The translations under genes and the position numbers were made by a program. Positions 27,727-35,995 of a stretch of DNA of 64,000 bases are shown here, piece by piece. Below the pieces are notes generated by a model. The model saw only the letters and a program-made list of their open reading frames with translations. It was not told the origin of the DNA and made no database searches. Position 1 is the first letter of the stretch. Each line of letters opens with the position of its first letter. The stretch is from Burkholderia pyrrocinia (lineage in GTDB: Bacteria > Pseudomonadota > Gammaproteobacteria > Burkholderiales > Burkholderiaceae), in contig NZ_CP094460.1 of the NCBI RefSeq assembly GCF_022809715.1, positions 2,294,001-2,358,000 of the forward strand, given 5' to 3'.

Positions 27727-28860
27727 ATGGCTAAGCACCCCGTCGTCGTTTATGGCGCAAGCGGTTACACCGGCATGTTGATCATGGACTGGCTGATCGA
27801 CCAGAACATCCCGTTCACCGCGGTCGCGCGCAACGCGGGCCGCACGAAGGAAATGATGGCGCAGCGCGTCGTGCGCCTCGAATCGGCGAACTTCGAGATC
27901 ATCGAAGCGGATCACAGCGTCGATTCGCTCGTCAACGCATTCCGTGGCGCAAAGGTCGTATGCAACACGGTCGGACCGTTCTTCAATTTCGGTTTGGTGT
28001 CTGTCGAAGCAGCGCTCAAGGCGGGTTGTCATTACCTCGACACCACGGGCGAACAGCACTATATCCGCCAGGTCCGCGAACAGTTCGGCGAACTGTATCG
28101 GCAGGCAGGGCTGCTGCTGTCCCCTTCGGTTGCGTACATGTACTCGTTCGCGGAAATTGCCGCGGAGCTGGCACTCGAGACGCCGGGCATCGATGCGCTG
28201 GAAACCGCAACGCTTACGCGCGGCCCGCGGGGCGCAGGCGCCGGCGTAAGTGTCGGTTCGACGGCAACCATCTTCGAAGGGTATCGACAGGAAGCCTGCT
28301 ATCTGTGGGAAAAGCAGCTGGTGCCGCACGAACAGCACGCTTCGTTCAGCATCGTCTCCCCGGATTTCATTCAGCCGGTGTTCTCGCTGCCGTGGGGCGG
28401 CACGTCCCTGCCGGTGTACTTCGAGCATGACGCGCGTGTGCGCAGCTGTATCTCGTCCGTCGGTTTCTACGATAACAACGCGATGCAGATGGTGCATGCG
28501 CTCGGCCAGAAATGGGATGCGGAGTACAAGCACTTGCCGCGCGAACAGCAGGACGCAGTGCTGAAGCAGATCGTGGATTCGACGACGCCGTCGATGCCAC
28601 CGCGCGAGCGTACGTCGCTTCATCGCACGGTCGACTTCGCGATCGGTCGTGGCCACCTTAACGCAGTCCGCGCGACGTTGCATGGCATCACGCCGTACAT
28701 CGCAACCGGTGCATTGCATGCAGCGGGCGCCATCAAGCTCCTGGACGGCGATACCGCGAAGGTCGGCTTCGCATCGGGTTCGAAGGCGTTCGGCCATCGC
28801 TACCTGCTCGGCTTCCTCGAGCAGCGCGGGCTCGCGCGCGCCACGGTCACGCAACTGTGA
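27727..28860 (+). CDS. Saccharopine dehydrogenase-like NAD(P)-binding protein
   Basis: A 377-residue oxidoreductase-like protein. The N-terminal Rossmann motif VVVYGASGYTGML and the CHYLDTTGE segment are typical of the saccharopine dehydrogenase/trans-acting enoyl reductase family. The family is broad, so the reaction is open: in this setting it could act on an amino-acid-like adduct or on an acyl intermediate. Its codon use is somewhat less biased than in the flanking genes. It is the first gene behind promoter copy 3. The chosen ATG has AGGAG upstream; the longer frame lacks such a site. Confidence 0.75.
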   Translation: MAKHPVVVYGASGYTGMLIMDWLIDQNIPFTAVARNAGRTKEMMAQRVVRLESANFEIIEADHSVDSLVNAFRGAKVVCNTVGPFFNFGLVSVEAALKAGCHYLDTTGEQHYIRQVREQFGELYRQAGLLLSPSVAYMYSFAEIAAELALETPGIDALETATLTRGPRGAGAGVSVGSTATIFEGYRQEACYLWEKQLVPHEQHASFSIVSPDFIQPVFSLPWGGTSLPVYFEHDARVRSCISSVGFYDNNAMQMVHALGQKWDAEYKHLPREQQDAVLKQIVDSTTPSMPPRERTSLHRTVDFAIGRGHLNAVRATLHGITPYIATGALHAAGAIKLLDGDTAKVGFASGSKAFGHRYLLGFLEQRGLARATVTQL

Positions 28861-28902
28861 CGGCCGCCGCATTACCGGTACAGACTCAACGGAACCTGTG
28901 AA

Positions 28903-30456
28903 ATGGCCATTATCGATTTCTACGACCGCGGGTGGCGCATCAATCCCGACGGCATTGCCTATATCCAGGGCGACCGCAGCTATACGTTCCAGGAGATCGG
29001 CGAGCTGTCGTGCCGCATCGCCAACGGACTTCTTGCCGCCGGCTTCGCGAAGGAGACGAAGGCGGCTGTGTGGGCGGACAACGACGTGATCGGCTGGAGC
29101 TGCGCGCTCGGGATGTGGCGGGCCGGGCTCGCGTACATTCCGGTGAACGGGCGCAATGCGCCTGCGGAGAACCAGTACGTGCTCGATGCGTTCGACTGCG
29201 AAGTGCTGTTCTTCCACCAGGCGTTCGCGTCCGCGATCGACGCGCTGCGGCCGAGCCTGCCGAAGATCCGGCTGTGGGTGTGCCTCGACGCCGACCTGTC
29301 GTGGGCGCCGTCGCTGGCCACTTGGAGCGGGCGCCAGCCGGCGACGCTGCCGGCCGTCGAATACGCGATGGACGACGTCGTCGCGTTGTCGGCCACCGGT
29401 GGCACAACCGGTGCGCCGAAGGGCGTGATGAACACGCACCGCTCGCTGCAGACGTATTTCGCGCAATTCATGATTGCGATGACGTACGGCGCCGAGCTGC
29501 CGGTGAATCTCGCCGCGGCGCCGATGACGCACACGGCGGGCATGTTGTCGCTGCCATGCACCGCGCGTGGCGGCACGGTGGTCGTGCTGCCGAAGCCCGA
29601 CCCCGCGCTGCTGCTCGGCGCGATCGTGAAGCACCGCGTGACCGAGTTCTTCCTGCCGCCGACCGTCATCTACCGGCTGCTCGACATCCCGGGCATCGAC
29701 AACGTCGATTTTTCGTCGTTGCGCTACTTCCTGTATGGCGCGGCGCCGATGTCGGTCGAGAAGCTCAAGCGCGCGATCGATGTATTCGGGCCGGTGATGA
29801 CGGGCGGCTACGGGCAGACCGAAGCCCCCGCGTCGATCTCGTACCTGACGCCGGCCGAGCACTTCGTCGACGGCCGGCTCGCACCGGACGAGCGGCTGTC
29901 GTCGGTTGGCCGCCCGAATCCGCTGGTGCGCGTCGAGATCGTCGACGATCGCGGCGACGTGCTGAAGCAGGGCGAGACCGGCGAGATCTGCGTGCGCGGC
30001 GATCTCGTGATGAAGGGGTACTACAACGCGCGGGACAAGACGGCCGAGACGATCGTCGACGGCTGGCTGCACACCGGCGACATCGGTCATCTCGATACGG
30101 AAGGCTATCTGCACATCACCGACCGCAAGAAGGACATGATCATCAGCGGCGGCTTCAACGTCTATCCGAGCGAGGTCGAGCAGGTGATCTGGGCACATCC
30201 GGCGGTGCAGGACTGCGCGGTGATCGGCGTGCCCGACGACAAGTGGGGCGAGGCCGTGAAGGCCGTCGTCGAACTCAATGCCGGCCAGCACGTGAGCGCG
30301 GACGAGCTCGTCGCGCTGTGCAAGGAGAAACTCGGCTCGGTGAAGGCGCCGAAGAGCGTGGACTTCGTCGTCGCGCTGCCGCGCAGCACGGCCGGCAAGG
30401 TGCTGAAGAAGGACCTGCGCGAACAGTACTGGCAGGGCCAGCAGCGCAGGATATGA
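28903..30456 (+). CDS. Acyl-CoA synthetase (AMP-forming)
   Basis: A 517-residue member of the ANL adenylating superfamily. The phosphate-binding loop TGGTTGAPKG is at ~167, followed by GGYGQTEA, DGWLHTGDIGH with the hinge DRKKDMIISGG, and the C-terminal catalytic lysine region GKVLKKDLR. It activates a carboxylic acid to its CoA ester. In this operon it would prime the acid left after deamination and oxidation of the amine. The chain length is unknown. Confidence 0.9.
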   Translation: MAIIDFYDRGWRINPDGIAYIQGDRSYTFQEIGELSCRIANGLLAAGFAKETKAAVWADNDVIGWSCALGMWRAGLAYIPVNGRNAPAENQYVLDAFDCEVLFFHQAFASAIDALRPSLPKIRLWVCLDADLSWAPSLATWSGRQPATLPAVEYAMDDVVALSATGGTTGAPKGVMNTHRSLQTYFAQFMIAMTYGAELPVNLAAAPMTHTAGMLSLPCTARGGTVVVLPKPDPALLLGAIVKHRVTEFFLPPTVIYRLLDIPGIDNVDFSSLRYFLYGAAPMSVEKLKRAIDVFGPVMTGGYGQTEAPASISYLTPAEHFVDGRLAPDERLSSVGRPNPLVRVEIVDDRGDVLKQGETGEICVRGDLVMKGYYNARDKTAETIVDGWLHTGDIGHLDTEGYLHITDRKKDMIISGGFNVYPSEVEQVIWAHPAVQDCAVIGVPDDKWGEAVKAVVELNAGQHVSADELVALCKEKLGSVKAPKSVDFVVALPRSTAGKVLKKDLREQYWQGQQRRI

Positions 30457-30481
30457 GCCCATTTAATATGGATTCCAGACG

Positions 30482-31723
30482 ATGAGCAACATCTACATCG
30501 CCGGCATTTCGATGACCGTGTTCGGCCGGCACCTCGACCGTAGCCTCGACGACCTGGCGCGCGAGGCGCTGCAGCGTGCGTTGCGCGACGCGGGCTGCCA
30601 TGCCGATGCGATTCGCGCTGCGTTCTACGCCGGCATCACCAACGGCCCGCTGCAGGGGCAGTTGTCGATTCCTGGTCAGGTCGTGTTCAGCAAGATCGGC
30701 CTCGAAGGCATTCCGGTGTTCAACGTCGAGAATGCATGCGCGTCCGGCAGTACGGCCGTGCACCTGGCCGTGCGACAGCTTCAGTCGGGCGCGTGCGACG
30801 TCGCGCTCGCGCTCGGCGCGGAAAAGATGAACGTCGCGGACAAGGCGAAATCCTTCGCGCTGTTCGAGGCGGGCTGGGACGTGTCGCGCATCGACGAAAA
30901 CTTCGCGATGCTCGCGCAGCTCGGCGAAGGGATCGAGTCGCCGCCCGGCTCCGAATCCGACCGCCCGTATAGCCGCTTCATGAAGATCTACGCGGCGCTG
31001 TGCCGGCATCACATGCGCACGTACGGCACGACGCAGCGGCAGATCGCCGCCGTGTCATCGAAGAACCACGGGCATTCGGTGCACAACCCGTATTCGCAGT
31101 TCCGCCAGCCGTTCACGATCGACGAGGTGCTCGCGGCGGCGCCGATCACGTACCCGATCACGCTGCCGATGTGCGCACCGCTGTCGGACGGCGCGGCGGC
31201 CGCGATCCTCTGCACCGACGAAGGGCTGGAGCGCATCGGCGCCGATCGCAGCCGCTGCATCCGGATCGCCGCGAGCGTGCTGCGCAGCTTCACGCGTCGG
31301 CGCATCGACGAGCCGCACAAGCACATCGGCCGGCTTGCCGCGCTGCAGGCCTACGAGCAGGCCGGCGTGGGGCCGGAGGACATGGACGTCGCCGAAGTGC
31401 ACGACGCGTCTGCGATGGGCGAAATCATCCAGGCCGAGAACCTCGGCTTCGTGCCGTTCGGCGAAGGCGGCCCGGCTGCCGAGCGGGGCGAATTCACGCT
31501 CGGCGGGCGGATCCCGATCAACACGTCGGGCGGCCTCGAATCGAAGGGCCATCCGCTCGGCGCGACCGGCATCGGGCAGCTGTACGAGCTGGTCACGCAG
31601 TTGCGCGGCGAGGCGGGCGGGCGCCAGGTGCAGGGCGCGCGCCATGCGATCCAGGAAAACGGCGGCGGATTGCAGGGCGTCGAGGAAGCAGCGCTGGCGA
31701 TTCACATTCTCAGCAGGGACTGA
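30482..31723 (+). CDS. Thiolase family protein (SCP-x/lipid-transfer type)
   Basis: A 413-residue thiolase-fold enzyme. The nucleophile is C86 in ENACASGS; EVHDASAMGE and SGGLESKGHPLGATG carry the conserved His regions. It resembles the sterol carrier protein-x branch, which cleaves branched 3-ketoacyl-CoA or acts in retro-Claisen/aldol steps. No partner OB-fold (DUF35) gene is seen beside it. It lies 26 bases after the CoA ligase and probably cleaves the activated chain. Confidence 0.85.
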   Translation: MSNIYIAGISMTVFGRHLDRSLDDLAREALQRALRDAGCHADAIRAAFYAGITNGPLQGQLSIPGQVVFSKIGLEGIPVFNVENACASGSTAVHLAVRQLQSGACDVALALGAEKMNVADKAKSFALFEAGWDVSRIDENFAMLAQLGEGIESPPGSESDRPYSRFMKIYAALCRHHMRTYGTTQRQIAAVSSKNHGHSVHNPYSQFRQPFTIDEVLAAAPITYPITLPMCAPLSDGAAAAILCTDEGLERIGADRSRCIRIAASVLRSFTRRRIDEPHKHIGRLAALQAYEQAGVGPEDMDVAEVHDASAMGEIIQAENLGFVPFGEGGPAAERGEFTLGGRIPINTSGGLESKGHPLGATGIGQLYELVTQLRGEAGGRQVQGARHAIQENGGGLQGVEEAALAIHILSRD

Positions 31724-31734
31724 CGGAGGCGGAC

Positions 31735-33210
31735 ATGAGCGACGCACATGGCGCGATGGCGCTCGGGCGGGCAGGGCAGGCGGCGCGGCGCGCGCCGGAC
31801 GGCGTCGGCGCGGCGGCGTCGATGCAGGCAGTGGGCGCGGACGCGGCCGGGCCGCTGGCGCGCTGGGGCGAGGAAATCCGGGCCGACGCCGCGTTGCAGA
31901 AGTATCGTCCCGTCGGCGGATGGATCGAGGCGCCGGATGATGCGCAGCCGCAGCTCGAAGGCGACGTCCGCGCGGACGTGATCGTCGTCGGCGCCGGTTT
32001 TGCCGGCCTGTCCACCGCACTGGAACTGGCCGCGCGCGGCGCGAGCGTCGTCGTGCTCGAACGCGAGTTCGCGGGCTTCGGCGCGAGCGGGCGCAACGCC
32101 GGTTATCTCGCCGGTGGCCAGGGGCTCGAATACGAGCTGTTTCTCAAGCGCGTCGGGCGCGAACAGGCAAAGCAGATCGTCGGCTTTTACGACGAAGGCG
32201 TGGCCTACGTCGAGCGCAAGCTCACCGAATATGCGATCGACTGCGACTACCGTGCGTCGGGCATCATCCGCGCGGGCGTGCATCCGTCGCAGGAGAAGCG
32301 TTTGCGCGAGAGCATGGAAACCGGCATCGAACTCGGCTCGCCCGCGCAGTTTCTCGACGGCGCGGCGATGCGCGCGCGCGGGATTCCGCCGGCCTTCCTG
32401 TTCGGCGCGTATGTGCCGGGCGGCGGCACGCTCGATCCCGGCAAGTACGTGACGGGGTTGCGGCGCGCCGCGCTCGCGGCCGGCGTGAAGCTCTACGAGA
32501 ACACCGCGCTGCTCGATTTCGACGAAGGCGAGACGGTGCGCGTGCGCACGGCACGCGGCAGCGCGAGTGCGCCGGTGCTGGTGCTCGCCACCAACGCCTA
32601 CACGCCGCAGCTCGGCCTGCTCGGCGACAAGGTGATGCCGTTGCGCGTGTCGGCGCTCGAAACCGAGCCGCTGTCCGATGCGCAACTCGCGGCGCTCGGC
32701 TGGCCGCGTCGCGAGGGCATCGTCACGTCGCACCTGACGATGGAGAGCCATCGCCTCACCGCCCGCAACACGCTGCTGCTGACGACCAAGCGGCTGCATT
32801 ACGTCTACGGTTCGCAGACGCCGAACGTGCCGGACGACGACGCGTATCGCGCGCTCGTGAAGGCGCTGCACGCGCGCTTTCCGCAACTGGGCAACGTGCC
32901 GGTGCGCGCGTGCTGGAGCGGCTATATCTCGTTCGCCGGCGACGCGTTGCCGGTGGTCGGCGCGGCCGGCAAGCACGGGAACGTGTTTTATACGGCCGGA
33001 TGCTCGGGGCATGGCGTGGGCACGCAGTCGCTGATCGGGCGCGTGCTGGCCGAGCGGATCCAGGGCGAGCAATCGCCGCTGCTCGAGGCGCTGACGCACA
33101 AGACGCCATCGGTGCCGCCGGAGCCGCTGCGATGGTGCGCGATGAATGCGATGCTCGGCGTCGCGAACCTGCTCGACGAGCGCGTGAACCGCAAGGCGCG
33201 GAAGATGTAG
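31735..33210 (+). CDS. FAD-dependent oxidoreductase (DAO family, PuuB-like)
   Basis: A 491-residue flavoprotein. A low-complexity Ala/Gly-rich N-terminus of ~75 residues precedes the FAD motif VVGAGFAGLSTALELAARG, followed by GFGASGRNAGYL, the pattern of D-amino-acid-oxidase-like enzymes such as gamma-glutamylputrescine oxidase and sarcosine oxidase. CWSGYISFAGDALPVVG near the end closes the FAD site. Unlike the two MAO-type enzymes it has no Tat signal, so a cytoplasmic secondary amine or a glutamylated amine is a likely substrate. It starts 11 bases after the thiolase gene. Confidence 0.85.
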   Translation: MSDAHGAMALGRAGQAARRAPDGVGAAASMQAVGADAAGPLARWGEEIRADAALQKYRPVGGWIEAPDDAQPQLEGDVRADVIVVGAGFAGLSTALELAARGASVVVLEREFAGFGASGRNAGYLAGGQGLEYELFLKRVGREQAKQIVGFYDEGVAYVERKLTEYAIDCDYRASGIIRAGVHPSQEKRLRESMETGIELGSPAQFLDGAAMRARGIPPAFLFGAYVPGGGTLDPGKYVTGLRRAALAAGVKLYENTALLDFDEGETVRVRTARGSASAPVLVLATNAYTPQLGLLGDKVMPLRVSALETEPLSDAQLAALGWPRREGIVTSHLTMESHRLTARNTLLLTTKRLHYVYGSQTPNVPDDDAYRALVKALHARFPQLGNVPVRACWSGYISFAGDALPVVGAAGKHGNVFYTAGCSGHGVGTQSLIGRVLAERIQGEQSPLLEALTHKTPSVPPEPLRWCAMNAMLGVANLLDERVNRKARKM

Positions 33211-33314
33211 CGGCGCAAGCGATCGTCACGACGCTGAAACGTGCATCCGGCCGGACTGCCCCGCCGACGGGCGGCTCGATGGAAAATGAGGCTCGCATCG
33301 GGTATAGTCGTTGG

Positions 33315-33335
33315 CGCTCCGTAAGGTACGGAGCG
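33315..33335. promoter_or_regulatory. Inverted repeat before the TetR gene, probable operator
   Basis: A perfect 9-bp inverted repeat, CGCTCCGTA-agg-TACGGAGCG, 43 bases upstream of the TetR start. Size and position fit an autoregulatory TetR-type operator. It does not resemble the four promoter elements. Confidence 0.5.
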
Positions 33336-33377
33336 TCAATTCGACGAAGCCGAAACGCCACCTTCACGACGAACACG

Positions 33378-34055
33378 ATGACAGTGCCCAACGAGCAGCG
33401 CAGCGGCAAAAAGCGGCGCACTTCGACTGCCACCACCGCAGCGGCAAGCAACCCGGACGGTTTGCGGGCGCAAGGCCTGCGCACCCGCAACACGATTATT
33501 CGTGTCGCGCGGAAGCTGCTGCTGGAAGGCGGCCCGCTGGAATTCTCGCAGCGCGCGGTTGCCGCGGCGGCAGGCATCAGCGTCAGTAATCTGCAGTACT
33601 ACTTCCCGACCCGGATCGCCGTATTGCGGGCCGTCATCGAGCCGGTCATCGATACGTACCTGGACGACATGAAGCGCGCGCTCAGCAGCGACGCGTCGCC
33701 GCGCGACGTGTTCGAGGAGATCGTGGAGCGCTCGATCCGAGATGCGAAGGATGCCAAGTACAACGCACTGTTCCGGCACTTCCTGTCGTTCGCGGCGACC
33801 GATCCCGAGTGCTTCAAGCTTTACGACGAATGGTATGCGACGCTGACGCGTGATCTCGCGCAACTGCTGCGCACCGTCAATCCCGCATTCAGCGCGGCCG
33901 ACAGCCGGCATGCGGCGACGATGCTCATCGCGCTGGCGGACGGCCTCGCGATGCAGTACGGCACCGGGCGGCACACGCAGGCGCTCGACGCGTATTTCGC
34001 GGCGACGTCTCGCGCGCTCGCCTATGGCACGTTAGCGGTGCCCGCCGGCAAATAG
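33378..34055 (+). CDS. TetR family transcriptional regulator of the amine regulon (candidate)
   Basis: A 225-residue regulator. After a basic, Ala-rich tail of ~35 residues the helix-turn-helix reads EFSQRAVAAAAGISVSNLQYYF (given here only as position ~60-80), preceded by RNTIIRVARKLLLEGG. The helical C-terminal domain would bind the ligand. It lies between promoter copies 3 and 4 and is the only one-component regulator inside the cluster, so control of the four promoters is plausible, though its own promoter has a different dyad. The ATG was chosen because it keeps the whole DNA-binding domain without including the upstream inverted repeat. Confidence 0.82.
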   Translation: MTVPNEQRSGKKRRTSTATTAAASNPDGLRAQGLRTRNTIIRVARKLLLEGGPLEFSQRAVAAAAGISVSNLQYYFPTRIAVLRAVIEPVIDTYLDDMKRALSSDASPRDVFEEIVERSIRDAKDAKYNALFRHFLSFAATDPECFKLYDEWYATLTRDLAQLLRTVNPAFSAADSRHAATMLIALADGLAMQYGTGRHTQALDAYFAATSRALAYGTLAVPAGK

Positions 34056-34088
34056 CGGCCGGACCTCACAGCCGCCACGCAGGAGCAG

Positions 34089-34161
34089 ACAGGGGAATAC
34101 CCTGTCTTTTTTTTGCTCCCTGTCTTTGTCATGATGACCTATGTTTGGTATGTATTACTAG
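34089..34161 (+). promoter_or_regulatory. Conserved promoter element, copy 4 (acyl-CoA dehydrogenase)
   Basis: ACAGGGGAATACCCTGT (34089-34105), a T-run, TTTGTCATGATGACCTA (34125-34141) and TTACTAG (34155-34161). GGGAATACCC to GACCTA is 43 bp, and GACCTA to CTA is 22 bp. It is identical to copy 1 over the 17-base dyad. It lies 33 bases after the TetR stop, so it could also act as a terminator for that gene. Confidence 0.75.
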
Positions 34162-34226
34162 ATGTGGGATGGCCGGGCGCGTCCGCTGCCTGGTCGACAT
34201 GATTCGAGTCCAGGAGGAGAACGGAG

Positions 34227-35516
34227 ATGATTCGTCTGAACAAGTCCGCGGCGCTGCCGCTGGTCGGCTTGACCGGCTTCGAGACGCCGCTGAGCGAAGA
34301 GGAAAGCGCAATCCAGCACACGGTTCACCGCTTTGCGCGCGACGTGCTGCGGCCGATCGGCCGCGAGCTCGACCGGATGACGCCGGAGGAGGTGATCGCA
34401 CCCGGCTCGCCGTACTGGGCCGCGATCGTCGAGAGTGCGAAGCTCGGGCTCGATCCGCAACTGATCGCGCAGTTTCCGCCAGAGACGGCCGTGCGCATCG
34501 AGTCGCTGATCGGCGAGGAACTCGGCTGGGGCGATTCGGGCCTCGCCGTATCGATCGGCGCCGCGACGATGCCGCTGATGATGGCGCAGACGGTCGGCAA
34601 TCAGGAACTGATCGAGATGTGCGCTGGCAAGGTCGGCTGCTGGATGAACACGCAGCCCGATCGCGGGTCGGACGCGGCCATACTGTATCGGCAGGAACTC
34701 AGCGCGAACGGCAGGCAGCCGGTGGGCAACGTGTCCGCGAAGGTCGGCGCCGATGAAATCGTGATCAACGGGCAAAGCTCGGCGTGGATCTCGAACGGGT
34801 CGGTCGCGCAGGTCGCGCTCGCATACATGGCGGCCGACTACGGCGACGGGTTCTACGGCGAAGGCGAGCGCAGCGCATTCACGAACGGCATCGCGATGAT
34901 CCTGCCGCTCGATCTGCCGGGCGTGTCGCGCGGCAAGCCGCTCGACAAGATCGGCCAGCGCGCGCTGCCGCAGGGCGAGATCTATTTCGACAACGTGAAG
35001 GTGCCGAAGCGCTTCGCGGTCGCGCTGAAGGACGACTATCTCGGCAACCTCGCTTCGACGTGGTCGTACGCCGGCACGCACATGTGCCAGGTGTTCGTCG
35101 GCGCGGCGCGCGCCGCGTTCGAACTGGCGCTCGCGTATTGCCACGAGCGCAAGCAGGGCGGCGCGCTGCTGATGGATCACCAGATGACGCACCTGCGCAT
35201 CGGCGAGATGCTGCGCCGGCTGGAGATGGCGCGTGCGATCGCGCGCCGCAGCCTCGCGTTCTCGCGCCTGTCGCCGCAGAGCCATCCGTATGCAACCGCG
35301 CAGGCCAAGGTGAGCGTGACCGAGGAAGCGATGAAGATCACGCACGAGGCGTTCCAGCTGTTCGGCGGCAACGGCACCACGCGCGAGTTCCCGATCGAGA
35401 AGCTGTTCCGCGACGTGCGTTCGGCGCTGATCGAGGACGGCGAGAACTACGTGCTTGCGTTGCGCCTCGGTGTGCTGGCCGGGCAGCTCTATCAGAACGG
35501 CTGGACGCGCGAGTAA
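34227..35516 (+). CDS. Acyl-CoA dehydrogenase family protein
   Basis: A 429-residue flavoprotein of the acyl-CoA dehydrogenase fold: helical N-terminus (PLSEEESAIQHTVHRFARDVLRP region), beta-barrel middle (EIYFDNVKVPKR), and C-terminal helices ending with the conserved LFGGNGTTREFPIEKLFRD. The usual catalytic glutamate cannot be fixed by eye. It is transcribed from its own copy of the cluster promoter and ends the putative regulon. It would introduce a double bond into an acyl-CoA formed by the ligase at 28903-30456. Confidence 0.86.
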   Translation: MIRLNKSAALPLVGLTGFETPLSEEESAIQHTVHRFARDVLRPIGRELDRMTPEEVIAPGSPYWAAIVESAKLGLDPQLIAQFPPETAVRIESLIGEELGWGDSGLAVSIGAATMPLMMAQTVGNQELIEMCAGKVGCWMNTQPDRGSDAAILYRQELSANGRQPVGNVSAKVGADEIVINGQSSAWISNGSVAQVALAYMAADYGDGFYGEGERSAFTNGIAMILPLDLPGVSRGKPLDKIGQRALPQGEIYFDNVKVPKRFAVALKDDYLGNLASTWSYAGTHMCQVFVGAARAAFELALAYCHERKQGGALLMDHQMTHLRIGEMLRRLEMARAIARRSLAFSRLSPQSHPYATAQAKVSVTEEAMKITHEAFQLFGGNGTTREFPIEKLFRDVRSALIEDGENYVLALRLGVLAGQLYQNGWTRE

Positions 35517-35552
35517 GCGGCGCCATGCGGCCGCGCTCCCGGCAGGACACCG

Positions 35553-35603
35553 CCGGGGCGCGGCGAAGTGCTGATCCGGATTCACGCGGCCGGCGTAACC
35601 GGC
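35553..35603 (+). pseudogene. Remnant of a quinone oxidoreductase/zinc alcohol dehydrogenase gene
   Basis: A short in-frame stretch reads PGRGEVLIRIHAAGVTG, the N-terminal signature of MDR-family NADPH:quinone oxidoreductases. Nothing recognisable of that family precedes or follows it. It appears to be a deletion scar between the acyl-CoA dehydrogenase and the DUF3309 gene. Confidence 0.45.
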
Positions 35604-35645
35604 CCCGAACAGGCTTCCCGGCAGCACGACCGGCGCCGCCGGACG

Positions 35646-35801
35646 TCAGATTTGACCCAGCAGCACCAGCACGACGACGATGACGACGATCAGCCCGACC
35701 GTGCTCGATGGCCAGTAGCCCCAGCTTCGGCTGTGCGGCCATGTAGGAAATGCTCCGATGAGCAACAAAATCAGTATGACGATAAGGATGGTACCGAGCA
35801 T
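35646..35801 (-). CDS. DUF3309 family small membrane protein
   Basis: A 51-residue protein with two hydrophobic helices separated by PTWPHSRSWGYWPS, the hallmark of DUF3309. AGGAGGG lies just before the ATG, which decides this start over the longer frame. The family is common in proteobacteria, often induced by stress or in stationary phase, and has no known function. It lies on the opposite strand to its neighbours. Confidence 0.85.
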   Translation of the reverse strand: MLGTILIVILILLLIGAFPTWPHSRSWGYWPSSTVGLIVVIVVVLVLLGQI

Positions 35802-35901
35802 CGCATCCCTCCTGGAACGTTGTCGACTTGACGGCGGTTGGCGCCGCAATTTGCGTGCCGCCGGGCGGCGTCTCACGAACGAGTCAGGCCGGGGCGGTTG
35901 A

Positions 35902-35916
35902 ATTCATGAAATGAAT
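35902..35916. promoter_or_regulatory. Inverted repeat upstream of the phosphatase/kinase operon
   Basis: ATTCAT-gaa-ATGAAT, a perfect 6-bp dyad in an AT-rich patch about 80 bp upstream of the histidine phosphatase start. A possible promoter follows (TTTCAA at ~35939 and TATGCT at ~35963). It is probably the operator of this operon; the regulator is unknown. Confidence 0.4.
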
Positions 35917-35995
35917 ACTGGTCGATTCAGAAAATAAATTTCAAAAATGCACCCCCGCTCGCTATGCTGAATCCTTCTGATCCGGCAGGCATGCG

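Noticed and set aside
27637..30462. A 941-residue minus-strand frame across 27.6-30.5 kb
   Set aside because: It lies opposite the saccharopine dehydrogenase-like and CoA ligase genes and shows no recognisable domain.
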